A program made the translations under genes and the position numbers. A DNA stretch of 38,190 nucleotides from Bradyrhizobium sp. YR681 (GTDB lineage: Bacteria; Pseudomonadota; Alphaproteobacteria; Rhizobiales; Xanthobacteraceae): assembly GCF_000282615.1 (NCBI RefSeq), contig NZ_AKIY01000016.1, forward strand, positions 1-38,190, read 5' to 3'. Positions within the stretch are counted from its first letter, which is position 1. Every line of letters begins with the position of its first letter. Positions 20,283 to 29,125 of this stretch are shown here, one piece after another. The notes under the pieces were generated by a model. It searched no databases. It was not told the origin of the DNA and worked only from the letters and a program-made list of their open reading frames with translations.

Positions 20283-21355
20283 TCGGCCGCCGTCCGCGTC
20301 GAGGCGTCGTGGCTTGAAGCGCCGTGGCTAGAAGCGTCCTGGGCCTTGTCGGTCTCGAAATGCTTCTCGCTGTGCTCGGCGACGAAGTAGATCGGGCGCG
20401 CCTTCAGCTCGGAGAGGATCTTGCCGATATATTCGCCGACGATGCCGATCATGATGAGCTGCACGCCGCCGATCGTCATCAGGCCGATCACCAGCGAGGG
20501 ATAGCCGGGCACCTGCTTGCCGGTGGTCCAGACCTCCCAGAGGATCGAGAGGCCGAACAGGAAGGCGCCGCCGGCGAGGATCACGCCGAGCAGGCTGGCG
20601 AAGCGCAGCGGCGCCACCGAGAACGAGGTCACCCCTTCGATCGACAGGCCGAGCAGGCGCGCGGCGCTGAAGGTCGTCACGCCATGGGTGCGCGGCGCGG
20701 GCTCGTAATCGACGCGGATCTGGCGGAAGCCGATCCAGCTTGCCAGACCCTTGAAGAAGCGGTTGCGTTCCGGCAACTGCCTGAGCGCTGCGACGGCGCG
20801 CGGCGACAGCAGGCGGAAGTCGCCGGCATCCTCGGGAATCTTCTGGCGCGCGCCCCAATTGATCAGTGCGTAAAAACCGCGCCCGGCGAGCCGCCGCAGG
20901 AAGGGCTCGTTGTCGCGATGGGCCTTGGCGGTATAGACGACATCGTAGCCGTCCTCGATCCAGTGCCGCACCAGCCGCTCGACCAGGGCCGGCGGATGCT
21001 GTCCGTCGCCGTCCATGAACATGACGGCCCCGAGCCGGGCATGGTCGAGGCCGGCCATCAGCGCCGCCTCCTTGCCGAAATTGCGCGACAGCGACACCAC
21101 CTGGACGTCGAGCGCGTCGGCCGGCAGCGAGCGGGCGATCGACAGCGTCGCGTCCGCGCTGCCGTCGTCGACATAGACGACCTCGCAGGCGAGCCGATAG
21201 CGCTGCTGCAGGGTTTTTGCGAGATCGCAGATGCGCTGGTGCAGCGCGGCAAGGCCCGCCGCCTCGTTATAGACGGGGACGACAATCGACAGCCCCTTCG
21301 CGGCAGCACTCACCGCGTCGGTCGTCATGCCGGATACGTCAGAGCCCAGCGTCAT
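20279..21355 (-). CDS. Membrane family-2 glycosyltransferase (ArnC/DPM1 type)
   Basis: 358-residue GT2 enzyme that usually transfers a sugar from a nucleotide donor to polyprenyl phosphate. The catalytic domain has VVPVYNEAAG (24-33), DDGS (63-66) and MDGDGQHPP (near 115). Two C-terminal transmembrane segments follow (about 252-277 and 285-315), then a hydrophilic tail with a short repeat (ASSHGASSHDAS). It overlaps the downstream YdjC-type deacetylase. The architecture matches ArnC/FlmF-like enzymes paired with deformylase or deacetylase. ATG at 21355 lacks a strong ribosome-binding site; Met10 is an alternative start. Confidence 0.9.
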   Translation of the reverse strand: MTLGSDVSGMTTDAVSAAAKGLSIVVPVYNEAAGLAALHQRICDLAKTLQQRYRLACEVVYVDDGSADATLSIARSLPADALDVQVVSLSRNFGKEAALMAGLDHARLGAVMFMDGDGQHPPALVERLVRHWIEDGYDVVYTAKAHRDNEPFLRRLAGRGFYALINWGARQKIPEDAGDFRLLSPRAVAALRQLPERNRFFKGLASWIGFRQIRVDYEPAPRTHGVTTFSAARLLGLSIEGVTSFSVAPLRFASLLGVILAGGAFLFGLSILWEVWTTGKQVPGYPSLVIGLMTIGGVQLIMIGIVGEYIGKILSELKARPIYFVAEHSEKHFETDKAQDASSHGASSHDASTRTAAE

Positions 21356-21454
21356 CGATCAAGGTTCCAGAGGCGATCAGGTCTTCTTGCAAGGTCATCT
21401 CAACAGCATATGGTAGCCGCCGATTGCTGTCGCTACGCTGAACGAACCTGAGGC

Positions 21455-22432
21455 TCACTGCCGCAGAAACGCCTCGAGCTTGGCGAACAGCGGGTTCTCC
21501 CGGTCGAACACGTAGTCCAGCGAGACCACCGAGACGGTCTCGGCGCCGTGCTCGCGCAGGAAGCTCGCCAGCGCATAGAGCTGCCCCGGCGGGCAGTGCA
21601 GCGTCAGCATGCCCGAGGAGGTCGGCCCGCCGAACGGGGCTTCGACGCCGAAGCGGCTGTGGGCTTCGCCGAGCAGGGCTGCGTCGCACTGCCGGAAGCG
21701 GGTGCGGACCTCGCGGTATTTGTTCGCGCGTGCCCGTGCCGCGATGTGATCGAGGATGACGCGCGCCGTCTCGCGTGCCTCCGGCGACCAGTCGGCATGC
21801 TTCGAGGCGACCAGATTGGCCTGGCTGCGCAGGATCACGCCGTCGTCGAGCACCCGCAGGCCGTTGGCGGCGAGCGTCGCGCCTGTCGTGGTGATGTCCA
21901 CGATCAGCTCGGCACTGCCGGCCGCGGGCGCGCCCTCGGTCGCGCCGGCGCTTTCGACGATGCGGTAATCGGTGATGCCTTGATTCTGGAAGAAGGCGCG
22001 GGTCAGGTTGATGAACTTGGTCGCGACCCGCATCCGCGTGTGATGCTGCTCGCGGAAGCCGGTGGTGACGTCGTCGAGATCGGCCATGGTGCGGACGTCG
22101 ATCCACGCCTGCGGCACCGCGACGACGACGTCGGCATAGCCGAAGCCGAGCCCGTCGATCAGCGACACGCGCTTGTCGGCGTCGGCGATGTTCTCGCGCA
22201 CCAGGTCCTCACCGGTGACGCCGAGATGGGCGAAGCCGCGCGACAGCTGCGAGGCAATCTCGCTCGCCGACAGATAGGCGACCTCGACATTGTCGAGGCC
22301 CGCGAGCGTGCCGCGATAGTCGCGGGCGCCGCCGGCCTTCGACAGCTTGAGCCCGGCGCGGGCGAAGAAGGCTTCGGTGTTTTCCTGCAGGCGGCCCTTG
22401 GAGGGAACGGCCAGAACGAATGGCGCGCTCAT
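21455..22432 (-). CDS. hisG: ATP phosphoribosyltransferase HisG
   Basis: First enzyme of histidine biosynthesis, ATP + PRPP to phosphoribosyl-ATP. 325 residues: periplasmic-binding-protein-like catalytic core with [11 protein letters not shown] at the N-terminus and the PRPP-binding [17 protein letters not shown], followed by an extra C-terminal region (about 235-325; [21 protein letters not shown]). That length approaches the long, self-sufficient HisG form, yet a hisZ gene is translationally coupled directly upstream (ATGA overlap at 22429-22432). This combination occurs in Bradyrhizobium and relatives. Start and end are clear. Confidence 0.96.
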   Translation of the reverse strand: MSAPFVLAVPSKGRLQENTEAFFARAGLKLSKAGGARDYRGTLAGLDNVEVAYLSASEIASQLSRGFAHLGVTGEDLVRENIADADKRVSLIDGLGFGYADVVVAVPQAWIDVRTMADLDDVTTGFREQHHTRMRVATKFINLTRAFFQNQGITDYRIVESAGATEGAPAAGSAELIVDITTTGATLAANGLRVLDDGVILRSQANLVASKHADWSPEARETARVILDHIAARARANKYREVRTRFRQCDAALLGEAHSRFGVEAPFGGPTSSGMLTLHCPPGQLYALASFLREHGAETVSVVSLDYVFDRENPLFAKLEAFLRQ

Positions 22433-23586
22433 GGCTTAAGCTCCACCTTGCGGCCGATCCTGGTCAGCGCGTCCACCCAGACCGAGAAGCCGACCGCGGG
22501 AATCGGCTCGGTCGATCCGAGCTGGGTCATCAGCCCGTCGTAGCGGCCGCCGGCGACCAGCGGCTCGGCGCCGTTGCCGCGGTGATGCAGCTCGAATTCG
22601 AAGCCGGTGTAATAGTCGAGCCCGCGCCCGAACGCGGTCGAGAAGCGCGTCTGCTTCACGTCGATGCCGCGCACCGCCATGAAGCCGACCCGGCTCTCGA
22701 ACTGGTCGATGGCCGCGGTGAGGTCGAGCTTCGCATCCGCCGTGAGGGCGCGCAGCGCGGCAATGGCGTCGTCGGGATTGCCTGCAATCGACAGGAAGCG
22801 CTTGAGCACCGTGATCGCCTCGCGCGGCAGCGCGCCGCCCTTGAGCGTCGATTGCTCGAGGAAGCGGTCGGCGATCTCGGCCGTGGTGCGGCCGCCCACA
22901 TTGGTGGTGCCCGCGATCGACATCAGGTCGGTGACGAAGGCGAGCGCGGCCTTGCGGTCGGAGCCGGCGAGCGCGGCGAGCACGCCCTCATATTCGCTGC
23001 GCGTCGCGGTGGTCGCGGCGGCCAGCTTCTCCAGATCCTTTTCCAGGCTGATCTTGCGGTTGAAGTCCTTGACCAGGCGGCGCCGCCAGACCGGATAGAG
23101 ATTGAGCGCGTCGAGCAGCGCGTTGAACAGCGCCACGTCGCCGGTGCGGATTTCGGCGTCGCGGACGCCGAAGGCCGCCGTCGCCTCCAGCGCCAGCGCC
23201 AGCATCTCGGCGTCGGCCGCGGCACGGTCCTGGCGGCCGAACGATTCGATGCCGGCCTGCAAGAATTCGCTGGCCTGGCCGCTGCGGTAACGAAACACCG
23301 GACCGAGATAACTGAACCCGGCCGGCTGGCCGGCCCGCCCCGAGGCGAGATAGTCCCGCGCCACCGGAATCGTCAGGTCCGGGCGCAGGCAGAGCTCCTC
23401 GCCGGACAGGTCCGTCGTCAGGTACAGGCTCTTGCGGATGTCTTCGCCGGAGAGATCCAGGAAAGGTTCGGCCGGTTGCAGGATGGCGGGCTCGGCCCTG
23501 ACATAACCGGCCTGCGCGAACGACAAGAGCAGCGTATCCGCCCAGGCGGCGGAGCCGGCAGCATTTGAGGTGGCAGTCGCGGTCAT
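22429..23586 (-). CDS. hisZ: ATP phosphoribosyltransferase regulatory subunit HisZ
   Basis: 385-residue paralogue of histidyl-tRNA synthetase that forms the regulatory subunit of HisG. Class II synthetase-like motifs are seen ([29 protein letters not shown], and the late [10 protein letters not shown]), but the anticodon-binding domain of HisRS is absent, which with the hisG overlap identifies HisZ. The ATG at 23586 is used; an in-frame TTG is just upstream, and neither has a strong Shine-Dalgarno. The 5' region to 23780 is probably its promoter; a GGTATTTTAATACC palindrome lies at 23745-23758. Confidence 0.95.
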   Translation of the reverse strand: MTATATSNAAGSAAWADTLLLSFAQAGYVRAEPAILQPAEPFLDLSGEDIRKSLYLTTDLSGEELCLRPDLTIPVARDYLASGRAGQPAGFSYLGPVFRYRSGQASEFLQAGIESFGRQDRAAADAEMLALALEATAAFGVRDAEIRTGDVALFNALLDALNLYPVWRRRLVKDFNRKISLEKDLEKLAAATTATRSEYEGVLAALAGSDRKAALAFVTDLMSIAGTTNVGGRTTAEIADRFLEQSTLKGGALPREAITVLKRFLSIAGNPDDAIAALRALTADAKLDLTAAIDQFESRVGFMAVRGIDVKQTRFSTAFGRGLDYYTGFEFELHHRGNGAEPLVAGGRYDGLMTQLGSTEPIPAVGFSVWVDALTRIGRKVELKP

Positions 23587-23779
23587 CAAAAGGGGTCCAT
23601 TGGCCGGGGAACCGGACAGGGCAAGGGGGAGGCACAGGAGTTGGCGCAGCCCTTAGCATGGCCCCAAAACGGTTTCGACCTCCAAAGGATCAATCGCTTA
23701 ACGGCTTGAAAGGGGAGCAGGGACCGATCAGGCAACAAGCTTGAGGTATTTTAATACCCGATAGCCGAGATGGTCGCCT

Positions 23780-23998
23780 TCATTCAGTTGGGCCGGGGGC
23801 GTCTCTGCATGCATCATCAGGCGGCGCATCGGTGGAGGCAAGCCCTGTTGCTTCGGATGCGGCCTCATCTGCGAGTTGCTCGGCCAGTTCGAGAATTCTG
23901 CGCCGTTTGCCCGGATCCCTTATGCCGGTAAATGCTCTGATGAGCTCCAATTCCTCGCGTCGCCGCGTATCCGCTGCAACATCGTCCTCCATGGCCAT
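23780..23998 (-). CDS. Small acidic protein of unknown function
   Basis: 72 residues from ATG 23998 (AGGA 4 nt upstream); a GTG at 24010 is another possible start. The core EELELIRAFTGIRDPGKRRR and ILELAEQLADEAA looks like the C-terminal helix pair that ends many alphaproteobacterial HTH regulators, but no HTH precedes it here. The rest is Ala/Asp-rich and disordered. It is divergent from the winged-helix gene at 24205. It may be a regulatory partner; this is a guess. Confidence 0.55.
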   Translation of the reverse strand: MAMEDDVAADTRRREELELIRAFTGIRDPGKRRRILELAEQLADEAASEATGLASTDAPPDDACRDAPGPTE

Positions 23999-24204
23999 CT
24001 CGTCCTGCACACTCGCCGGTGAATGAGGCCGGCATCTTCGAAGCAGCTAGATACGGTGGTCACGCATAAAAGTTTCCGCGGCCCATCCGCGTCCACCGCC
24101 GCGAAATCGTCCGGTGCACGCGACACGATGCACCTGGAACTCGGGCCGGAGTCACATTGAGAAATTGAGGCCGACAGGCAAGTCGTCGCATACTCATTTT
24201 GGGT

Positions 24205-24771
24205 ATGACGGGCAGCATGTCCTCTGCTGCCTTCGTTTACAATGTGAGTGTTGGTTTCCGATTCATGCGCAATGCTTCAGATGTCATCCGGACGGTCTCG
24301 CGACACACGCTGGCCTATATGCTGTTTTCGATCAGCGAGCTGTTCCGCCACTACGACGAATTCGATCCGCTGGATCTTCTGATCGTTCATGCGATTCTGA
24401 ACGCGAACGTCATCGGTGTGATGAACGATCCGTCGCTGGACGAGCAATTCTCCAGCATTCATGCGGTCGAGCCGGATGCGATCAAGCAAGGGGTGTCCCG
24501 GGCGGCACTTTCTCGTTTTCTCAGCCTGCCGCTCGAGACGGTTCGCCGTCGCGTGACGGGACTGAAGAGGCGGAAGATTCTCGCCGAGACCAAGGCAGGA
24601 CTGATCGTGACCGAGCAGAACGCATTCAGGTTTGGAAACAACCACGAGCTTCAGAAGACCAACATGCTGCTGCTGACGAAACTGCTTCGCGATCTCAAGC
24701 GCGCCGGCATCAACGGTCCGGATGATCTGCGTGCCCCCAAGGGCGCTGCATCGACGAGGAAAGCGAAGTAG
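24205..24771 (+). CDS. Winged-helix DNA-binding protein
   Basis: 188 residues if started at ATG 24205; Met at 24217 or 24265 are possible because no strong ribosome-binding site is visible. An N-terminal helical region (SDVIRTVSRHTLAYMLFSI) is followed by a helix-turn-helix with wing at about 95-140 (SRAALSRFLSLPLETVRRRV, GLKRRKILAETKAGLIVTEQ), then a basic C-terminal end. It resembles MarR/IclR-like winged-helix regulators without matching one closely. Its stop lies 10 bp before an AraC-family start, so the two are probably one transcript. Targets are unknown. Confidence 0.7.
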   Translation: MTGSMSSAAFVYNVSVGFRFMRNASDVIRTVSRHTLAYMLFSISELFRHYDEFDPLDLLIVHAILNANVIGVMNDPSLDEQFSSIHAVEPDAIKQGVSRAALSRFLSLPLETVRRRVTGLKRRKILAETKAGLIVTEQNAFRFGNNHELQKTNMLLLTKLLRDLKRAGINGPDDLRAPKGAASTRKAK

Positions 24772-24781
24772 GCGGCAGGAC

Positions 24782-25789
24782 ATGGATCGAAGCCATCTCG
24801 ATATCGCTCGCGCCCGGGCGCCGGAAATCGCGCCGGATCGCTTGCCGTCGTTCCAGGGTCTCAAGCCGTCCTCGGCGCTCGAGCTCCAGTCGTATGACAT
24901 CGATCATTTCGGCGAGACCGAGAGATACGCCGGCGCATCCAGCATGCCGTTGTCTGCCGGGGCGACGGCGATCATGCGCGCCCGACTCAGTCTGCCCAAC
25001 CTGAGCCTGTCTCTGGTGAAGACCTTCCCCCGGATCATCCGCGGCTATCAGCTGGCGGACGCCGCCGCGGTGGTGGTGCCAATGGATCATGTGACCTCGA
25101 CCCGTATCAACGGGCAGTCGATCGGCAGCTCCATCGTCATTCTGAAAGGCGCTTCCGATTGCCTGGTTTACGAGCCGGTGGGCCGCCTGATCGGTGTCGT
25201 CTACTTCACTCCGCCTGCGTGCAAACCATGGGCTGGACTGGATGGCTATCATTTGCTGAGCCCGCCACCGGACATGCTCGCTTCCCTGCGCAGCCTGATT
25301 TCCACAACGCTGGAAAGCGCGGCCTATGATCCGGACATGCTGAACGAGCCGTCCTCGCGCGCGGTCGTCGAACAATCTCTGCTAGACGCCATGGACGGTG
25401 TGATCCGAAGCAGCGTGAATAGCGGGTCAGTGCACGCCGCGACGGAGAGCTATCGGCGGATCGTCGCGGAGATGGAACGAATGATCCGGCACGATCCGAG
25501 GATCTGGCCCAAGACGACCGAACTGGCTGAGCGGGTGGGCGTGTCGGTTCGGACCCTCCAGAGTGCGACCCAGGCCATCTGCGGCATGAGCCCGCATCGC
25601 TACAGCCGGGTCTTGCGCCTCTGGTCGGTGCGCAGGCAGCTGCGAGCCGGCCCCGGCCGGCGGAGTGTGAAAGCCTGCGCGATTGCGCATGGCTTCTGGC
25701 ATCTCAGCGAGTTTGCGGCGAGTTACCGGGCGGCCTTCGGAGAGCTGCCGTCCGAGACCCTGTATCGGTCGCTGCGAGAAACGATCTAG
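24782..25789 (+). CDS. AraC-family transcriptional regulator
   Basis: 335 residues; ATG at 24782 has GGCAGGA just before it. The C-terminal third is the AraC DNA-binding domain with two HTH units: LAERVGVSVRTLQSATQAIC with MSPHRYSRVLRLWSVRRQL, then ACAIAHGFWHLSEFAASYR with AAFGELPSETLYRSLRE. The N-terminal 220 residues are an unassigned sensory or dimerisation region containing a cupin-like stretch (DHVTSTRINGQSIGSS, LVYEPVGRLIGVVYF). It follows a winged-helix gene by 10 bp and is convergent with rsmE. Confidence 0.92.
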   Translation: MDRSHLDIARARAPEIAPDRLPSFQGLKPSSALELQSYDIDHFGETERYAGASSMPLSAGATAIMRARLSLPNLSLSLVKTFPRIIRGYQLADAAAVVVPMDHVTSTRINGQSIGSSIVILKGASDCLVYEPVGRLIGVVYFTPPACKPWAGLDGYHLLSPPPDMLASLRSLISTTLESAAYDPDMLNEPSSRAVVEQSLLDAMDGVIRSSVNSGSVHAATESYRRIVAEMERMIRHDPRIWPKTTELAERVGVSVRTLQSATQAICGMSPHRYSRVLRLWSVRRQLRAGPGRRSVKACAIAHGFWHLSEFAASYRAAFGELPSETLYRSLRETI

Positions 25790-25830
25790 CCGGGGCACCG
25801 TCGTCCGTGCGCCAGTCGAATCGCGTCCCA

Positions 25831-26589
25831 TCAAGCTTTGTCGCCGCCCCAATCGCCCAGCACGGCCTGCACCAGCGCTAGGGCAGCGACCCCGGCAGTG
25901 TCGGCCCGCATGATGCGGGGGCCTAACGCGAGCCGCAGGATTTTCGGCTGCCGCAGCAACAGGGCGCGCTCTTCCTCGGCGAAACCGCCCTCGGGGCCGA
26001 TGAGTACGTCGATACCGTCATGTCCGGTCTCGCGCGCATCTTGCAAGCTCTGAACGGGATCTTGCACCTCCGCCGCCTCGTCGCAGAAGATCAGCAGCCG
26101 GTCGGCGGGGCGCTGACCGAGATACCGGTCCAGCGCCACCGGCTCGGCCACAGTGGCGATGCTGAGGATGCCGCATTGCTCGGCCGCCTCCACCACATTG
26201 GCCCGCATCCGTTCGGTATTGACCCGGGAGGCCTGGGTGAACCGGGTCAGGACCGGTTGCAGGGCGGCGGCGCCCATCTCGATGGCCTTCTGGACCATGT
26301 AATCCAGCCGGGCATGCTTGAGCGGGGCGAAAACGTAGGTCAGGTCGGCCAGCCGGTCCTGGGGCCGGATCTGCTGGAGGATAACGAGCCCATCCGGCCG
26401 CTTGCGGCCCTCGATGGCGGCCTGCCACTCCCCGTCGCGGCCGTTGAACGCCAGCACCTCGGCCCCGGCGGCAAGCCGCAGCACATTGCCAAGATAGTTG
26501 CTCTGGTCGCGGTCGAGCGGGACCCTGGCGTCCTGGGCCAGGGGGGCGTCGACGAACAGGCGGGGGGCGCGAAAGTCGTGGGCGGGCAT
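25831..26589 (-). CDS. rsmE: 16S rRNA m3U1498 methyltransferase RsmE
   Basis: 252-residue SPOUT-class enzyme that methylates N3 of U1498 in 16S rRNA. N-terminal PUA-like region (RLFVDAPLAQDARVPLD, NYLGNVLRLAAG), then the knot domain with QKAIEMGAAALQPVLT, the SAM-binding LIGPEGGFAEEER and the terminal ALGPRIMRADTAGVAALALV. ATG at 26589 is the family start. It is divergent from the secreted-protein/ubiA pair; the 211-bp gap should hold both promoters. Confidence 0.95.
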   Translation of the reverse strand: MPAHDFRAPRLFVDAPLAQDARVPLDRDQSNYLGNVLRLAAGAEVLAFNGRDGEWQAAIEGRKRPDGLVILQQIRPQDRLADLTYVFAPLKHARLDYMVQKAIEMGAAALQPVLTRFTQASRVNTERMRANVVEAAEQCGILSIATVAEPVALDRYLGQRPADRLLIFCDEAAEVQDPVQSLQDARETGHDGIDVLIGPEGGFAEEERALLLRQPKILRLALGPRIMRADTAGVAALALVQAVLGDWGGDKA

Positions 26590-26800
26590 CGTTCAAAGGT
26601 CCGATTTGCCGCGCTTATTAACCGAAAGTCGCCGTTTCGGGGGTAAATATTGCCAAACCGGTGCGTCGGCACGCCGCGCTCTTGCCCTATTCGACGGGTT
26701 GTTAAGGGCCGGCGGGAATCGTAAAAACGCGAACACGCTGGTTGCGCTTCAATTGGGAAGACGCCGAACCCCGTAAGCTCCTGCCGGAGAGACTATCTTG

Positions 26801-27460
26801 ATGATCCGTCATTTGATGGTTCCGATCACTGCCGTCATGGTCACCATGGGTGCCGCGGGCGCCTATGCCCAGGGATTCCCGGCGCCGCTGCCGAACCAGG
26901 CTGCGAGCAGCTCGCCGTTTCCGTCCGTGAACGGCTCGGCGCCGACCGCTTCGGTCGGCGCGGCCCCGCAATCCTCGTTTCCAGTGAACGGCGCTGCGCC
27001 GCTCGGTGGCGCCGGCGCTTTCAGCGCGGCTCCGCCGACGCAGGCTGGTCCGGGCGAGGACTGCATGAAGGGGTTCGTGCCCCTGCGTGAAGAGGCCGAG
27101 AAGCGCGGCAAGATGATCAAGGCCGCCAGCGACCGCCATGCCACGCCGGACGAAGCCTGCAAGCTGTTCAAGAATTACAGCCAGGCCGAACTCAAGATGC
27201 TCAAATATGTCGAGGCCAATTCCGCCAAATGCGGAATCCCGGCACAGGTCGGCGACCAGCTGAAAGCCAGCCACAAGAACACCGAGGCCACGCAGACCAA
27301 GGTGTGCACGGTGGCGCAGCAGATGCAGAACCAGCCGCGCGGTCCGGCCGGGCCGTCGCTGAGCGAGGTGCTGGGTTCGGGCTCGGCGCCCGAAGCCAAT
27401 GCCGGCAAGAAGGGCGGCAGCACCTTCGACACGCTCAACGGCAACGTTCTCACCCGATGA
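26801..27460 (+). CDS. Secreted four-cysteine protein of unknown function
   Basis: 219-residue exported protein. The signal peptide ends near AGAYA-QGF; then a Pro/Ser/Ala/Gly-rich linker (to about residue 85) leads to a helical domain with four Cys (EDCMKGF, DEACKLF, SAKCGIP, TKVCTVA), likely two disulfides. The C-terminal tail is Gly/Pro-rich. The ATG at 26801 has GGAGAG upstream. Its stop overlaps the ubiA start (ATGA at 27457-27460). I do not know a family name; homologues in Bradyrhizobium are hypothetical proteins. Confidence 0.82.
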   Translation: MIRHLMVPITAVMVTMGAAGAYAQGFPAPLPNQAASSSPFPSVNGSAPTASVGAAPQSSFPVNGAAPLGGAGAFSAAPPTQAGPGEDCMKGFVPLREEAEKRGKMIKAASDRHATPDEACKLFKNYSQAELKMLKYVEANSAKCGIPAQVGDQLKASHKNTEATQTKVCTVAQQMQNQPRGPAGPSLSEVLGSGSAPEANAGKKGGSTFDTLNGNVLTR

Positions 27461-28386
27461 GCGACACATCCGCCCGCGTTGCCGATTCCACCGGCAACTG
27501 GGTCGATACGCTCGCGCCGCAATGGGCGCGGCCTTATCTGCGCCTGTCCCGCTTCGATCGTCCGATCGGCTCCTGGCTGCTCCTGATGCCGTGCTGGTGG
27601 TCGGCGGCGCTTGCCGCGGGCATTGCGCATGACACCGGCCGCCTGCCGCTCACCATCGTGCTGTTCTTCATCGGCGCCTTCGTGATGCGCGGGGCGGGCT
27701 GCACCTGGAACGACATCACCGACCGCGATCTCGACGCCAAGGTCGAGCGCACCCGCTCGCGGCCGCTGCCCTCGGGGCAGGTGAGCACGAAGCAGGCGCT
27801 CGCCTTCATGGTCGCGCAGGCTGTGATCGGTCTCGTGGTGCTCCTGCAATTCAACCGCTTTGCGGTCCTGACCGGCATCGCCTCGCTGCTGATCGTTGCG
27901 ATCTATCCCTTCATGAAGCGCATCACCTGGTGGCCGCAGATCGTGCTCGGCCTCGCCTTCTCCTGGGGCGCCTTGATGGGCTTTGCCGTCACCTTCGGGC
28001 GTATCGACGTCACCGCGCTCGTGCTCTACGCCGGCGCGATTTCCTGGGTGATCGGCTATGACACCATCTATGCACATCAGGACGCCGAGGACGATGCGCT
28101 GATCGGCATCAAGTCCACCGCGCGCCTGTTCGGCGCGCATACGCACCAGGCGCTGATCCTGTTCTATGGGCTCGCGGTGGTGCTGATCGGCGTCGCGCTG
28201 GCGTCAGGCGATGTGCGCTGGCCGGCCTGGCTCGGCCTTGCGACTTTCGCCGCGCATCTGGCCTCGCAGATCGTGCGCCTGAGGATCGACGATCCGGAAC
28301 TGTGCAAGCGCCTGTTCTATTCGAACAGGGATGCGGGCTTGCTGCTGTTTGCGGGATTGCTGGCCGACGCGGTGATGCGGGCGTAG
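27457..28386 (+). CDS. ubiA: 4-Hydroxybenzoate polyprenyltransferase UbiA
   Basis: 309-residue integral membrane prenyltransferase that attaches the polyprenyl tail to 4-hydroxybenzoate in ubiquinone synthesis. Both Asp-rich metal sites are clear: NDITDRDLDAKVERTRSRPL (from about 85) and the second YAHQDAEDD. Several transmembrane segments are evident. The start overlaps the upstream secreted-protein stop by 4 nt, so it is probably translated by coupling. A palindromic element lies 4 bp after the stop. Confidence 0.95.
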   Translation: MSDTSARVADSTGNWVDTLAPQWARPYLRLSRFDRPIGSWLLLMPCWWSAALAAGIAHDTGRLPLTIVLFFIGAFVMRGAGCTWNDITDRDLDAKVERTRSRPLPSGQVSTKQALAFMVAQAVIGLVVLLQFNRFAVLTGIASLLIVAIYPFMKRITWWPQIVLGLAFSWGALMGFAVTFGRIDVTALVLYAGAISWVIGYDTIYAHQDAEDDALIGIKSTARLFGAHTHQALILFYGLAVVLIGVALASGDVRWPAWLGLATFAAHLASQIVRLRIDDPELCKRLFYSNRDAGLLLFAGLLADAVMRA

Positions 28387-28390
28387 GTCT

Positions 28391-28482
28391 CGTAGGGTGG
28401 GCAAAGGCGCACTTGCGCCGTGCCCACGATCTTTCTCAATTCGATGGAGGTGGTGGGCACGCTTCGCTTTGCCCACCCTACG
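28391..28482. repeat. Dispersed palindromic element, CGTAGGGTGGG type (copy 1)
   Basis: CGTAGGGTGGGCAAAG at the left end and CTTTGCCCACCCTACG at the right end form a perfect 16-bp terminal inverted repeat; inner arms GTGCCCAC and GTGGGCAC also pair. Copies with related ends are at 34803-34898 and 35314-35406. It lies between convergent ubiA and DUF6101. Confidence 0.9.
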
Positions 28483-28497
28483 GCACCGTGCTTGCCA

Positions 28498-29016
28498 TCA
28501 ATTCCGCGCGATGATCTCGCGTTCGTCGCGATGAACCGGCAGCTCGCGCGTCATGGCGGTGCGCCGGCGCATCAGGAATTTCGGACGGCGGGTGCGGATG
28601 GCGTTGGCGCGGCGGCGGCGCGGTGCGGGCTTGCGGGCACCTTCGTCGAGCTGCGGGAGCGCGAAGAGTTCGCTCCAGACCGCCCACGCGTCAGCGAGCT
28701 CGTCGCCATCGGCGCCGATCAGCAGCGGAACGGAGAGCGATGGATCGCGATGCACCAGCACGAGGGTCTGCGCCTCGTCATTGCCGCGCAGTGCGACGCC
28801 GGTGAAGTCGCTGACGCGGACGTTGATTGCCATCTGCATGCCGCGGACGGCACGGCGCAGCACGACGCGTTCGCGATGAAGCTCGATCTGCCTGGTGTAG
28901 CCGTCGGCGCGCGGATCATGCGCATCGAAGCGGACCGGAAGGGAAAGAGGGTCGAGCCGCAGAGAGCGGCTCGACCCGGCGGGGTTGGCCCCGCATGTTG
29001 CTGTTTGACGCCTCAC
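28498..29016 (-). CDS. DUF6101 family protein
   Basis: 172-residue protein of an uncharacterised alphaproteobacterial family. The core SLRLDPLSLPVRF, RQIELHRERVVLRRAVRGM and TLVLVHRDPSLSVPLLIGAD is preserved; the C-terminus is very basic (PAPRRRRANAIRTRRPKFLM), suggestive of nucleic-acid or membrane contact. The start is GTG at 29016 with GGAGAA 8 nt upstream. It is divergent from pmbA. No signal peptide is seen, so it is likely cytoplasmic. Function unknown. Confidence 0.82.
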   Translation of the reverse strand: MRRQTATCGANPAGSSRSLRLDPLSLPVRFDAHDPRADGYTRQIELHRERVVLRRAVRGMQMAINVRVSDFTGVALRGNDEAQTLVLVHRDPSLSVPLLIGADGDELADAWAVWSELFALPQLDEGARKPAPRRRRANAIRTRRPKFLMRRRTAMTRELPVHRDEREIIARN

Positions 29017-29125
29017 GGCTTTAGTTCTCCCCGCCAGGATTATGTTCCCGGTCGATGCGAGGACCTTAGCGCGGCCATGTCCGAAACCGCTTAAAAAGGC
29101 TGGTTAACCCACCGTCACTGCGGCT

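Noticed and set aside
22429..23586. HisZ gene considered as histidyl-tRNA synthetase
   Set aside because: The anticodon-binding domain is missing and it overlaps hisG, which identifies the HisZ paralogue.
27175..28146. Minus-strand open frame of 323 codons opposite ubiA and the secreted protein
   Set aside because: It spans two real genes of the other strand and its translation is rich in Arg/Gly/His/Asp with no family features.
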